Positions 1-5,904 of a DNA stretch of 10,540 bases are shown here, piece after piece. How positions within the stretch are numbered: position 1 is the stretch's first letter; every line of letters starts with the position of its first letter. A program made the translations under genes and the position numbers. The stretch comes from an uncultured Oscillospiraceae bacterium (GTDB lineage: Bacteria; Bacillota; Clostridia; Oscillospirales; Oscillospiraceae), in NCBI GenBank assembly GCA_900759385.1, contig CAAEUZ010000070.1, positions 1 to 10,540 on the forward strand. The letters are read 5' to 3'. Under the pieces are notes generated by a model. That model did not search any database, was not told the DNA's origin, and saw only the letters and a program-made list of their open reading frames with translations.

Positions 1-23
1 CCGCCCGGCCGGCGCTGATTTTC

Positions 24-55
24 AAAAAGGGGCCGCCGGAATCTCCGGCGGCCCC
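24..55 (-). terminator. Intrinsic terminator of the ABC solute-binding protein gene
   Basis: A perfect 12-bp stem (29-40 pairing with 44-55, 3-base loop ATC) is followed on the minus strand by five T residues (positions 28-24). It lies 37 bases beyond the stop codon of the solute-binding protein gene and is oriented to end that transcript. The stem is nearly all G+C, so it should be strong. Any permease genes further left would need read-through or their own promoter. Confidence 0.88.
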
Positions 56-91
56 GGAAAGCTATTGCTTTCTGATAAAAGCCTATGTAAC

Positions 92-1459
92 TCAGCCGTT
101 GGCCAGGGCGTACTCGGCGGCCCAGTTGTCAACGAAGGCGGAGACGACGGCGGCCCAGTTCTCGTCGGTCTGGTCGGCGGCGTAAGCGGCAAGCTTGGAG
201 CCGAGCAGGTTCTTCCACTCCTCAGAAGGCATGGTGGTGAAGTTCCAGCTGACCGGGGTCTTGCCCTCGGCGGTCATCTCGGCGTCGAGCTTGACGAAGA
301 GGTTCTGGCTCTCGGGCGCGGACTTGAAGGGGATGGCGAAGCCCATGCCGGCGCCGCCGCTGGGCATCGCGCCCTCGCCGCCGGTGATAGCCTTGAGAGC
401 GGTCTCGTTGGTGACGCACCAGTACATGAAGTCGAGGGTGGCCTGGATGTCCTCCTCGCTGGCGTTCTTATTGACGCACCAGTAGTTCTCGGAGCCGGTG
501 CAGAGGCCCTGGTTGGCCTCGTCGCCCACGCCGAAGTAGATGGGGATCATGGTGACGTCGTCCTCGGCGAGCTTGCCCTCGCCGGTGACGTTGGCGAACT
601 CCCAGGAGCCGTTCTGATAGAACACGGCCTGGCCGCCGACGAACTCGTTGACGGCGTCGGTCGCGGTCTTCATGGTGAGCTCGCTGGGATCGCAGGTGGC
701 GTTGTTGATGTAGAGATCCCAGATGGCGCGGTAGTTGTCAAGGTAGGTGCCCTTGATGGCGTCGGTGGAGGAAATGCCGTCCTCCTGATACTCAAAGTAA
801 ATCGGAAGGTTGGCGAGGTGGGTCTTGAAGCGCCAGTCGGAGCTGCCCTCCATGCCGGCAGAAGTGAACGCGCTGAAGCCCAGCTCGTCCTTGCGGGCGG
901 TGATGTCCTCGGCGACGGTCTTGAGATCCTCAAAGCTCTGGATGTCGTCGACGGTGTAGCCGGCCTGCTCGAGCAGAGCCTTGTTGACGATGATGCCGTA
1001 GGACTCAATGACGTAGGCCACGCCGAGAACCTCGTCGCCTTCCTTGAGGGCGTAGTCCTCGCTGGTCAGCTCGCCGTAGAAGTCGCTGCCGGAGAGGTCG
1101 TAGCAGTAGGTCTTCCAGTTGTTGAGGCCGACGGGGCCGTTGACCTGGAACAGGGTCGGAGCCTCTTCCTTGGCCATCTCGGCGGCGAGCTGGGTCTCAT
1201 AGGTGCCGGAGGCGGCGGTGACGACCTTGACGGGGACGCCGGTCTCCTCGGTGTAGAGCTCGGCGAGCTCAACCCACTGGTCATTCTGCTCGGGCTTGAA
1301 GTTCAGGTAATAGACGCTGCCGGAGGCGGTGTCGCCGCCCTCGGTGGGTGCAGTGCTTCCCTCAGCCGGGGGATCGGTGGCTTCAGTGCCGCTGTCGCCG
1401 CAGGCCGCCAGCGCAAATACCATTACGAGCGCCAGAAGCAGAGCAAGAAACTTCTTCAT
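92..1459 (-). CDS. Carbohydrate-type ABC transporter solute-binding lipoprotein
   Basis: This 455-residue protein is a family 1 extracellular solute-binding protein (maltose-binding type). It would capture a sugar or oligosaccharide outside the membrane and pass it to an ABC permease. Residues 1-20 form a lipoprotein signal: MKK, a hydrophobic run, then LAAC with Cys20 as the lipidation site. A low-complexity Asp/Thr/Pro/Gly linker of about 25 residues follows. The mature part begins with a strand and helix typical of the family (YYLNFKPEQNDQWVELAELY) and continues with the usual two-lobe pattern, including an Asn-rich TYLDNYRAIWDLYINN helix and a late tryptophan-rich region. Length is normal for the family. 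AGGAG at 1469-1474 lies 9-10 bases before the ATG. It is downstream of the lacI-type gene on the same strand, 130 bp away, with no permease in the window. The actual sugar cannot be told from sequence. Confidence 0.9.
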   Translation of the reverse strand: MKKFLALLLALVMVFALAACGDSGTEATDPPAEGSTAPTEGGDTASGSVYYLNFKPEQNDQWVELAELYTEETGVPVKVVTAASGTYETQLAAEMAKEEAPTLFQVNGPVGLNNWKTYCYDLSGSDFYGELTSEDYALKEGDEVLGVAYVIESYGIIVNKALLEQAGYTVDDIQSFEDLKTVAEDITARKDELGFSAFTSAGMEGSSDWRFKTHLANLPIYFEYQEDGISSTDAIKGTYLDNYRAIWDLYINNATCDPSELTMKTATDAVNEFVGGQAVFYQNGSWEFANVTGEGKLAEDDVTMIPIYFGVGDEANQGLCTGSENYWCVNKNASEEDIQATLDFMYWCVTNETALKAITGGEGAMPSGGAGMGFAIPFKSAPESQNLFVKLDAEMTAEGKTPVSWNFTTMPSEEWKNLLGSKLAAYAADQTDENWAAVVSAFVDNWAAEYALANG

Positions 1460-1525
1460 TCTTTTACATCTCCTGTCTTAATTTTATTTTCACAGCCGTT
1501 TCAAAGCCGCAAAAACCAGATTTCA

Positions 1526-1570
1526 TTGTGCTTCGCTTCCTGCGAAGCACAAGAACAGCCATGGCTGTTC
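1526..1570. repeat. Two adjacent dyads between the LacI-type and solute-binding protein genes
   Basis: Two inverted repeats sit back to back in the 130-bp gap. The first is an 11-bp perfect stem, 1526-1536 pairing with 1542-1552 (TTGTGCTTCGC and its complement) around a 5-base loop. The second is a perfect 18-bp palindrome at 1553-1570 (GAACAGCCATGGCTGTTC) that touches the first with no gap. On the minus strand the palindrome comes first and the stem-loop second. A run of five T (1511-1515 read in reverse) lies about 10 bases past the stem, too far for a classic terminator. They could be a weak terminator or attenuator for the regulator transcript, an mRNA stabiliser, or an operator for the binding-protein gene. 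The sequence does not decide between these. Confidence 0.7.
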
Positions 1571-1589
1571 ATTCCTCTATATTCCGGGC

Positions 1590-2606
1590 CTATTTACCCG
1601 GCGGCGCCACCGACGCGCCCTGCCTCAGCTCGGGCTCCACTACCACGTGCCGGTGTCCGCTCTGCCCGGAGACGACGTCCAGGAGGATCTTCACGCTCTC
1701 CTCCCCCAGCCGCTCCATGGGCTGGCGCAGCGTCGTCAGGGTGGGCCTGATATACTCGGACAGCGTCAGGCCGTCTATCGCTATCACCGAGCAGTCGCGC
1801 GGGACGCTCCTGCCGCAGTCCTCCAGCGCCTTTATGGCCGCTATGGCCATGGCGTCCGCAATTATGAACATGGCAGTGAAGTCCGCTCCGGACTCCACCA
1901 GCCTGACCGTCGCCTCATAGGCCTCCGCCATCCCGAAGGAGCCGGTGCGCGCCACGAGCGCCCCGTCCGGCTCTATCCCCGCCTCGCGCAGGGCCTGTAC
2001 ATAGCCGCGGTAGCGCAGCTCGCTTATGGAGCGGTCGTCCGTCTCAGCCACCAGGCACGCTATCCGGCGGTGGCCCAGGCTCACCAGTTCGCTCACCGCG
2101 CGGCTGGCGGCCAGCGCGTCCTCTATTGTAACAGAGGAGTAACATGACCTGTCCAGGGAGCCGAAGCTGTTCGTATACGAGCAGCAGACGAAGGGCACGT
2201 TCACCCTCCCCAGGTCCTCGGGCGAGTAATCCCAGCGCCCGCCGAGGAAGATGAGCCCGCGCAGCTTCTTCTCGCGCTCCATTATGGCGGCTGCCTCCAC
2301 CTCGTCTGCGGTGGACTGGATCTGCTGCATCACCATGGTGAAGCCCGCGGCGTCTATCTCGCGGCCTATCACCTTTATAATATCGGAGTAAAAGGGGTTC
2401 GACACGCCGCGGACCACAAGGCCTATGGCGTCCGAGCTGGTCTTTACCAGCGAGCGGGCGGAGTTGTTCGGCACATAGTTGCTCTCACGCACGGCCTCCA
2501 GGACTATCTCGCGCACGGCCGGGCTCACATCCGGCCTGTCGTTGAGCACGCGCGAAACCGTACTGACCGAGACCCCGCAGAGCTTTGCGATATCCTTTAT
2601 AGTCAC
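1590..2606 (-). CDS. LacI-family transcriptional regulator
   Basis: This 338-residue protein is a sugar-responsive DNA-binding repressor of the LacI/GalR family. The N-terminal helix-turn-helix (residues 2-25, TIKDIAKLCGVSVSTVSRVL) is near-canonical, followed by the hinge region around residues 45-57 (VPNNSARSLVK). The effector-binding periplasmic-protein-like fold runs from about residue 60 to the end and finishes with the usual EPELRQGASVAPP tail. Length is normal. The start is a GTG codon at 2606; GGAGG at 2614-2618 lies 7 bases before it, and the protein begins exactly where family members do. An 18-bp operator-like palindrome lies 30 bp upstream of the start, which suggests autoregulation. 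The solute-binding protein gene next downstream is the likely partner, by context only. The inducer is unknown. Confidence 0.95.
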   Translation of the reverse strand: MTIKDIAKLCGVSVSTVSRVLNDRPDVSPAVREIVLEAVRESNYVPNNSARSLVKTSSDAIGLVVRGVSNPFYSDIIKVIGREIDAAGFTMVMQQIQSTADEVEAAAIMEREKKLRGLIFLGGRWDYSPEDLGRVNVPFVCCSYTNSFGSLDRSCYSSVTIEDALAASRAVSELVSLGHRRIACLVAETDDRSISELRYRGYVQALREAGIEPDGALVARTGSFGMAEAYEATVRLVESGADFTAMFIIADAMAIAAIKALEDCGRSVPRDCSVIAIDGLTLSEYIRPTLTTLRQPMERLGEESVKILLDVVSGQSGHRHVVVEPELRQGASVAPPGK

Positions 2607-2635
2607 GCAGTTCCCTCCCCCCTGCGCCTTCCGAA

Positions 2636-2653
2636 AACGTTACCGGTAACGTT
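2636..2653. promoter_or_regulatory. Operator-like palindrome, probable LacI-family binding site
   Basis: AACGTTACCGGTAACGTT is a perfect 18-bp palindrome with an even centre. That is the architecture of LacI-family operators, and the core GTTACCGGTAAC resembles known GntR/IdnR-type sites of this family. It lies in the leader between the predicted lacI-type promoter and its GTG start, about 15-30 bases past the likely transcription start, so bound protein would act as a roadblock. Binding by the adjacent regulator is inferred. Confidence 0.78.
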
Positions 2654-2673
2654 CCCGGAATCTTGACAATCTA

Positions 2674-2702
2674 ACTTTAGCCGCTCTTGTGCGAAAAGTC
2701 AA
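2674..2702 (-). promoter_or_regulatory. Promoter of the LacI-type gene
   Basis: On the minus strand, TTGACT (2702-2697) and TAAAGT (2679-2674) are separated by exactly 17 bases. The first matches the sigma-A -35 consensus at 5 of 6 positions and the second the -10 at 4 of 6. Transcription would start near 2667, just upstream of the operator palindrome and about 60 bases before the GTG start codon. Confidence 0.6.
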
Positions 2703-2820
2703 TCGAAATCGTACTTTCCCAATTCGATTTGTTGAACATGTTGTTTTTCGCCGGGCAGCATTTGGTCATTATTACCGGTCAGAGGCCGGAAGTCCGTCCG
2801 AAAAATATATTTCGCAGAAA

Positions 2821-2832
2821 GTTAGTCTTAAC
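2821..2832. promoter_or_regulatory. Upstream dyad at the feo promoter (candidate regulator site)
   Basis: GTTAGTCTTAAC contains the inverted pair GTTA/TAAC around a 4-base spacer, and ends two bases before the feo -35 box. It overlaps an AAGTTAG heptamer (2819-2825), the same heptamer found in the other feo gaps. It is less symmetrical than the dyad at 2873-2888. Role as an operator is inference. Confidence 0.4.
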
Positions 2833-2834
2833 TA

Positions 2835-2863
2835 TTGACAAAACCTGCGGAAAGTATTAAACT
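2835..2863 (+). promoter_or_regulatory. Promoter of the feo operon
   Basis: A perfect -35 box TTGACA (2835-2840) and a -10-like TAAACT (2858-2863, 4 of 6 matches) are separated by 17 bases. The start of transcription would fall near 2870, leaving a leader of about 40 bases to the first feoA start codon. No other plus-strand promoter in the gap fits as well. TTGACA at 2663-2668 lacks a suitable -10. Confidence 0.7.
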
Positions 2864-2872
2864 GCAAACGTG

Positions 2873-2888
2873 GTTAGAGTTATCTAAC
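2873..2888. promoter_or_regulatory. Candidate metal-repressor operator of the feo operon
   Basis: GTTAGAGTTATCTAAC is a perfect 6-bp inverted repeat (GTTAGA/TCTAAC) with a 4-base spacer, placed directly at the predicted transcription start, where a repressor would block initiation. GTTAG/CTAAC half-sites are the core of the DtxR/IdeR consensus, and DtxR/MntR relatives often control feo genes. The site therefore fits an iron- or manganese-loaded repressor. The regulator itself is not in the window. Confidence 0.6.
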
Positions 2889-2909
2889 TTACTGACAGGA
2901 GGAACGTAA

Positions 2910-3125
2910 ATGCTTCCGCTTTCAATGGCCGGCGAGGGCACGACCCAGACCATAGCAAAAATCACCGGGAAAGACGAGGTCCGCCGGCACCTCGCCGAGC
3001 TTGGGCTTGTAGTCGGGGAGGAAGTCACCGTGATGAACTCCCTTGGCGGCAACCTCATACTCCAGGTGAAAGAGAGCCGCATAGCCCTGGACAGGGCTCT
3101 GTGCACAAGAATCATGGTAAAGTAG
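2910..3125 (+). CDS. feoA: FeoA-family protein, first copy
   Basis: This 71-residue protein is a FeoA-type small SH3-like domain protein, cytosolic, which in known systems associates with or modulates the Fe(II) channel FeoB. The family pattern is visible in the middle: a helix ending in HLAELGLVVGEEVTVMNSLGG, then strands NLILQVKESRIALDRALCTRIMV. Length is typical (about 70-80). AGGAGG at 2897-2902 lies 7 bases before the ATG, so this start is preferred to the internal Met at residue 6. It is the first gene of a four-gene plus-strand operon, directly after a promoter with a dyad over its start. The N-terminus differs from the second FeoA copy, so the two probably have different partners or roles. 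Confidence 0.9.
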   Translation: MLPLSMAGEGTTQTIAKITGKDEVRRHLAELGLVVGEEVTVMNSLGGNLILQVKESRIALDRALCTRIMVK

Positions 3126-3133
3126 TCACCGAG

Positions 3134-3166
3134 TAAATCGCTGCCGGCGTCCGTCCGGCGGATTTA
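3134..3166 (+). other. Imperfect stem-loop between the two feoA genes
   Basis: In the 73-bp gap, AAATC (3135-3139) can pair with GATTT (3161-3165), and GCCGG (3143-3147) with CCGGC (3155-3159), with a small internal loop and a 7-base apical loop. No T-run follows, so it is not a standard terminator. It could be an RNA processing or stability element. Function is unknown. Confidence 0.4.
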
Positions 3167-3198
3167 ACCGGTGCCTGCCAAAGTTAGGGGGTAATCAT

Positions 3199-3420
3199 GT
3201 GAAAACACTCAGGGACGCCAAGGTGGGCGACACCGTCAAAGTCGCGCGCATCAACGGCGCCGGAGCGCTCAAGCGCCGCATCATGGACATGGGCGTCACC
3301 AAAGGCACGGAAATCTATATCCGCAAGGTCGCGCCGCTGGGCGACCCGCTCGAGGTCACCATCCGCGGCTATGAGCTGAGCATCCGCCGCGCGGACGCCG
3401 AAATGATAGAGCTCGTGTGA
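3199..3420 (+). CDS. feoA: FeoA-family protein, second copy
   Basis: This 73-residue protein is a second FeoA SH3-like domain and matches the family closely: TLRDAKVGDTVKVARINGAG, then LKRRIMDMGVTKGTEIYIRK, then APLGDPLEVTIRGYELSIRR. That order (entry strand, short helix with R-x-MDMG, and a GDP-containing turn) is the classical FeoA layout, so this copy looks like the more conventional FeoB partner. The start is GTG at 3199, with AGGGGG at 3186-3191 placed 7 bases before it; no in-frame ATG lies nearby upstream. An out-of-frame ATG (3197-3199) followed at once by TGA overlaps this GTG. The gene lies 73 bp after the first feoA and 74 bp before feoB. Confidence 0.93.
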   Translation: MKTLRDAKVGDTVKVARINGAGALKRRIMDMGVTKGTEIYIRKVAPLGDPLEVTIRGYELSIRRADAEMIELV

Positions 3421-3426
3421 GCTTCT

Positions 3427-3447
3427 CCCCGCGAGGGCGGGGATTTT
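3427..3447 (+). terminator. Weak hairpin with short T-run between feoA and feoB (possible attenuator)
   Basis: CCCCGC (3427-3432) pairs with GCGGGG (3437-3442) around the tetraloop GAGG, followed by ATTTT. The stem is only 6 bp but all G+C. It begins 6 bases after the second feoA stop codon. With four T residues it could cause partial termination, making feoA transcript more abundant than feoB transcript, or simply protect the upstream mRNA end. It cannot be a complete stop because no separate feoB promoter is evident. Confidence 0.5.
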
Positions 3448-3494
3448 CAATCCGTATGAGATAGCTTTGGCTAACTTAGAGAGGAGTTTATCGT

Positions 3495-5663
3495 ATGGAA
3501 GTCAAAATTGCGCTGGCGGGCAATCCCAACAGCGGCAAGACGACGATGTTCAACGCCCTGACCGGCTCCAATCAGAGGGTCGGCAACTGGCCGGGCGTCA
3601 CCGTCGAGAAGAAAGAGGGTACGCTCAAGGGCAGCAGGGACGTCATCATACAGGACTTGCCCGGCATCTACTCCCTGAGCCCCTACACGCTCGAGGAGGT
3701 CGTGGCCCGCAACTACCTCGTCTCGGAGAAGCCCGACGCCATCATCAACATAGTTGACGGCACGAACATCGAGCGCAACCTCTACCTCACCACCCAGCTG
3801 CTCGAGCTGGGCATACCCACGGTAGTGGCCGTAAACATGATAGACATCGTGCGCAAGAACGGCGACGCGATTGACATCAATAAGCTCGCCGCCGCGCTTG
3901 GCTGCGAGGTCATGGTCACCAGCGCGCTCAGGGGCGAGGGCAGCGTCGAGGTCGCCAACCGCGCCGCCCAGCTCGCCGCCTCCCACCAGCCCGGGAACAT
4001 ACCCAGCGTCTTCGAGGGCAGCGTGGAGCACGCCATCGCCCACATCGAGGAGAGCATTGAGGGTAAGGTTGACCAGAGCTTCCTGCGCTGGTACGCCATC
4101 AAGCTCTTCGAGCGCGATGAGAAGGTCATCGAGGAGCTCAGGCTCGACGCCGGGCTCATGAAGCACATCGAGCAGCACATAGCCGACTGCGAGCGTGAGC
4201 TCGACGACGACAGCGAGAGCATCATCACCAACCAGCGCTACGCCTACATAGCCCGCGTGGTGGGCTCCGCCGTCAGGAAAAAGAGCAGCGGTCTCAAGAT
4301 GAGCGTCTCCGACCGCATAGACCACATCGTCACCAACCGCATACTGGCCCTGCCCATCTTCGTCGTGGTCATGGCGGCGGTGTACTGGATAGCCATGGGT
4401 CCGCTGGGCACCTTCCTCACCGACTGGACCAACGACACCCTCGTCTCCACCTGGGCGGTCGAGGGCGCGCGCGGCCTGCTCGAGGGCAACGTGGCCGACT
4501 GGCTGACCGGCCTCGTCTGCGACGGCATTATCGCCGGCGTCGGCGCGGTCATTGGCTTTGTGCCGCAGATGCTGCTGCTGTTCCTGATGCTCTCCATCCT
4601 CGAGGACATCGGCTACATGGCGCGCATCGCCTTCATCATGGACCGCATTTTCCGCAAATTCGGCCTCTCCGGCAAGAGCTTCATCCCCATGCTCATCGGC
4701 TCCGGCTGCGGCGTCCCCGCCGTCATGGCCAGCCGCACCATAGAGAACGAGCGCGACAGGCGCATGACCATCATGACCACCTGCTTCATCCCCTGCGGGG
4801 CCAAGCTGCCCATTATCGGCATGATCGCCGGCGCGTTCTTTGACGACGGCTGGTGGGTAGCCACGAGCGCCTACTTCGTCGGCGTCGCGGCCATCATCAT
4901 CTCCGGCATCATCCTCAAGAAGCTCAGGGCCTTCGCCGGCGAGGCGGCCCCCTTCGTCATGGAGCTGCCCGCCTACCACGCCCCGGCCGCCAGCAATGTC
5001 CTGCGCGCCACCTGGGAACGCGGCTGGAGCTTCATCAAGCGCGCCGGCACCGTCATCCTGCTCAGCTCCATTCTCATCTGGTTCCTGCAGGCCTTCGGCG
5101 TCACCGAGAACGGCTTCGGCATGGTCGAGGACAACAACGACTCCCTGCTCGCCGCCGTCGGCAGCGCGGTCGCGTTCATCTTCATCCCGCTCGGCTTCGG
5201 CACCTGGCAGGCCACGGTCGGCGTCGTCGGCGGCCTGGTCGCCAAGGAGAACCTCGTCACCATCATGGCCATCTGCTACGGCGTAGCCGAGGCCAGCGAG
5301 AACGGCGAGGAGATCTGGGGCATCCTCCAGTCCAGCTACGCCCCCATTGCCGGCTACAGCTTCATGGTCTTCAACCTGCTGTGCGCCCCCTGCTTCGCGG
5401 CCATGGGCGCGATCAAGCGCGAGATGAACAGCCCCAAGTGGACCCTCGCCGCCATCGGCTACATGTGCGGCTTTGCCTACTGCGTCAGCATGATGATCTA
5501 CCAGATCGGCGGGCTCATCACCGGCGACGTCAGCTTCGGCCTCTGGACCGTCGTGGCCTTTGTGGTTCTCGCAGCTATGATCTACCTGCTCGTGCGCAAG
5601 AATAAGTACGGCGAGTACGGCGAGCGCCTCACTTCCGACAGGAGGGCGGCCATCAATGTTTGA
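3495..5663 (+). CDS. feoB: Ferrous iron transport protein B (Fe(II) channel with GTPase domain)
   Basis: This 722-residue inner-membrane protein imports Fe(II). The N-terminal cytosolic G domain shows G1 GNPNSGKT (residues 9-16), the switch I Thr36 in NWPGVTVEKKEG, G3 DLPG (54-57), G4 NMID (114-117) and a G5-like SAL (143-145). A helical regulatory segment follows to about residue 260. The membrane domain runs from about residue 280 to 700 and carries both gate regions: LEDIGYMAR (369-377) with GSGCGVPA (Cys405), and TTCFIPCGAKLP (Cys430, Cys434). Cys630 and Cys633 in LLCAPC lie in a later segment. Length is slightly below the E. coli protein. GAGGAG at 3481-3486 lies 8 bases before the ATG. 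The last 8 bases overlap the next gene, which suggests coupled translation. Confidence 0.98.
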   Translation: MEVKIALAGNPNSGKTTMFNALTGSNQRVGNWPGVTVEKKEGTLKGSRDVIIQDLPGIYSLSPYTLEEVVARNYLVSEKPDAIINIVDGTNIERNLYLTTQLLELGIPTVVAVNMIDIVRKNGDAIDINKLAAALGCEVMVTSALRGEGSVEVANRAAQLAASHQPGNIPSVFEGSVEHAIAHIEESIEGKVDQSFLRWYAIKLFERDEKVIEELRLDAGLMKHIEQHIADCERELDDDSESIITNQRYAYIARVVGSAVRKKSSGLKMSVSDRIDHIVTNRILALPIFVVVMAAVYWIAMGPLGTFLTDWTNDTLVSTWAVEGARGLLEGNVADWLTGLVCDGIIAGVGAVIGFVPQMLLLFLMLSILEDIGYMARIAFIMDRIFRKFGLSGKSFIPMLIGSGCGVPAVMASRTIENERDRRMTIMTTCFIPCGAKLPIIGMIAGAFFDDGWWVATSAYFVGVAAIIISGIILKKLRAFAGEAAPFVMELPAYHAPAASNVLRATWERGWSFIKRAGTVILLSSILIWFLQAFGVTENGFGMVEDNNDSLLAAVGSAVAFIFIPLGFGTWQATVGVVGGLVAKENLVTIMAICYGVAEASENGEEIWGILQSSYAPIAGYSFMVFNLLCAPCFAAMGAIKREMNSPKWTLAAIGYMCGFAYCVSMMIYQIGGLITGDVSFGLWTVVAFVVLAAMIYLLVRKNKYGEYGERLTSDRRAAINV

Positions 5664-5850
5664 GTGGCTGGCAGCCAACCTGGCGACCATCGTGGTCTCG
5701 CTCATCGTCCTGGCGATAGTGTCCCTGGTCGTCTGGAAAATGGTCAGAGATAAAAAGCGTGGGAAGGGCGGCTGCTCCTGCGGCGGAAGCTGCAGTACGT
5801 GCGGTGCCTGCGGGGCGTGCCATGGCTCCCGGCCCGTGAAAAGCAAATAA
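5656..5850 (+). CDS. FeoB-associated Cys-rich membrane protein
   Basis: This 64-residue protein has one transmembrane helix (about residues 8-28), a basic stretch (VRDKKRGKGG) that should lie in the cytosol, and a cluster of six cysteines at residues 40, 42, 46, 49, 52 and 55, with a final His56. The layout matches the small Cys-rich proteins found directly after feoB in many Firmicutes. They may take over the role of FeoC or bind Fe(II) or an Fe-S cluster at the channel exit; that role is not established. The ATG overlaps the feoB stop region by 8 bases, and AGGAGG at 5640-5645, inside feoB, precedes it by 10 bases. The position as last gene of the operon supports a job in iron uptake. Confidence 0.9.
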   Translation: MFEWLAANLATIVVSLIVLAIVSLVVWKMVRDKKRGKGGCSCGGSCSTCGACGACHGSRPVKSK

Positions 5851-5870
5851 CCCTTCATTCTCTTGTGTGC

Positions 5871-5894
5871 GGGGCCCCGGTCAGCCGGGGCCCC
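5871..5894 (+). terminator. First hairpin after the feo operon
   Basis: A perfect 10-bp G+C-only stem (5871-5880 with 5885-5894, loop TCAG) begins 20 bases after the last feo stop codon. It is followed by TGTTAT rather than a T-run, so alone it is a weak terminator. It probably works with the next hairpin or protects the mRNA end. Confidence 0.6.
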
Positions 5895-5904
5895 TGTTAT
5901 ACGC

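Larger units (their letters stand above)
2607..2909. other. Divergent regulatory region between the LacI-type gene and the feo operon
   Basis: This 303-bp gap holds no gene that I can support. It is clearly more AT-rich than the coding sequence around it. It contains the lacI-type promoter and operator palindrome, a second partial copy of the operator core at 2772-2779, an inverted repeat AATCGAA/TTCGATT (2701-2707 and 2723-2729) overlapping the upstream edge of the lacI-type -35 box, and the feo promoter with flanking dyads. The two promoters point away from each other with about 130 bp between their -35 boxes. Confidence 0.8.

Noticed and set aside
1475..1486. TAAAAT as a -10 box for the solute-binding protein gene
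   Set aside because: It matches 5 of 6 bases, but transcription would start at the ribosome binding site, and no -35 lies at a proper distance.
65..1750. A 561-codon plus-strand open frame opposite the solute-binding protein gene
   Set aside because: The product is repetitive Gly/Val/Leu/Ala/Asp sequence, has no ribosome binding site, and mirrors a well-recognised lipoprotein gene.
2663..2668. A perfect TTGACA on the plus strand as an upstream feo promoter
   Set aside because: No reasonable -10 box lies 16-18 bases downstream, and it is about 245 bases from the first feo gene, where a better promoter exists.
2870..2909. A metal-sensing riboswitch in the feo leader
   Set aside because: The predicted leader is only about 40 bases and contains a simple dyad, too short for the multi-helix NiCo-type riboswitch fold, and no conserved junction sequence is seen.
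2828..3115. A minus-strand small open frame across the feo promoter and first feoA
   Set aside because: It is antisense to a clear FeoA gene, covers the promoter, and has no recognisable product.
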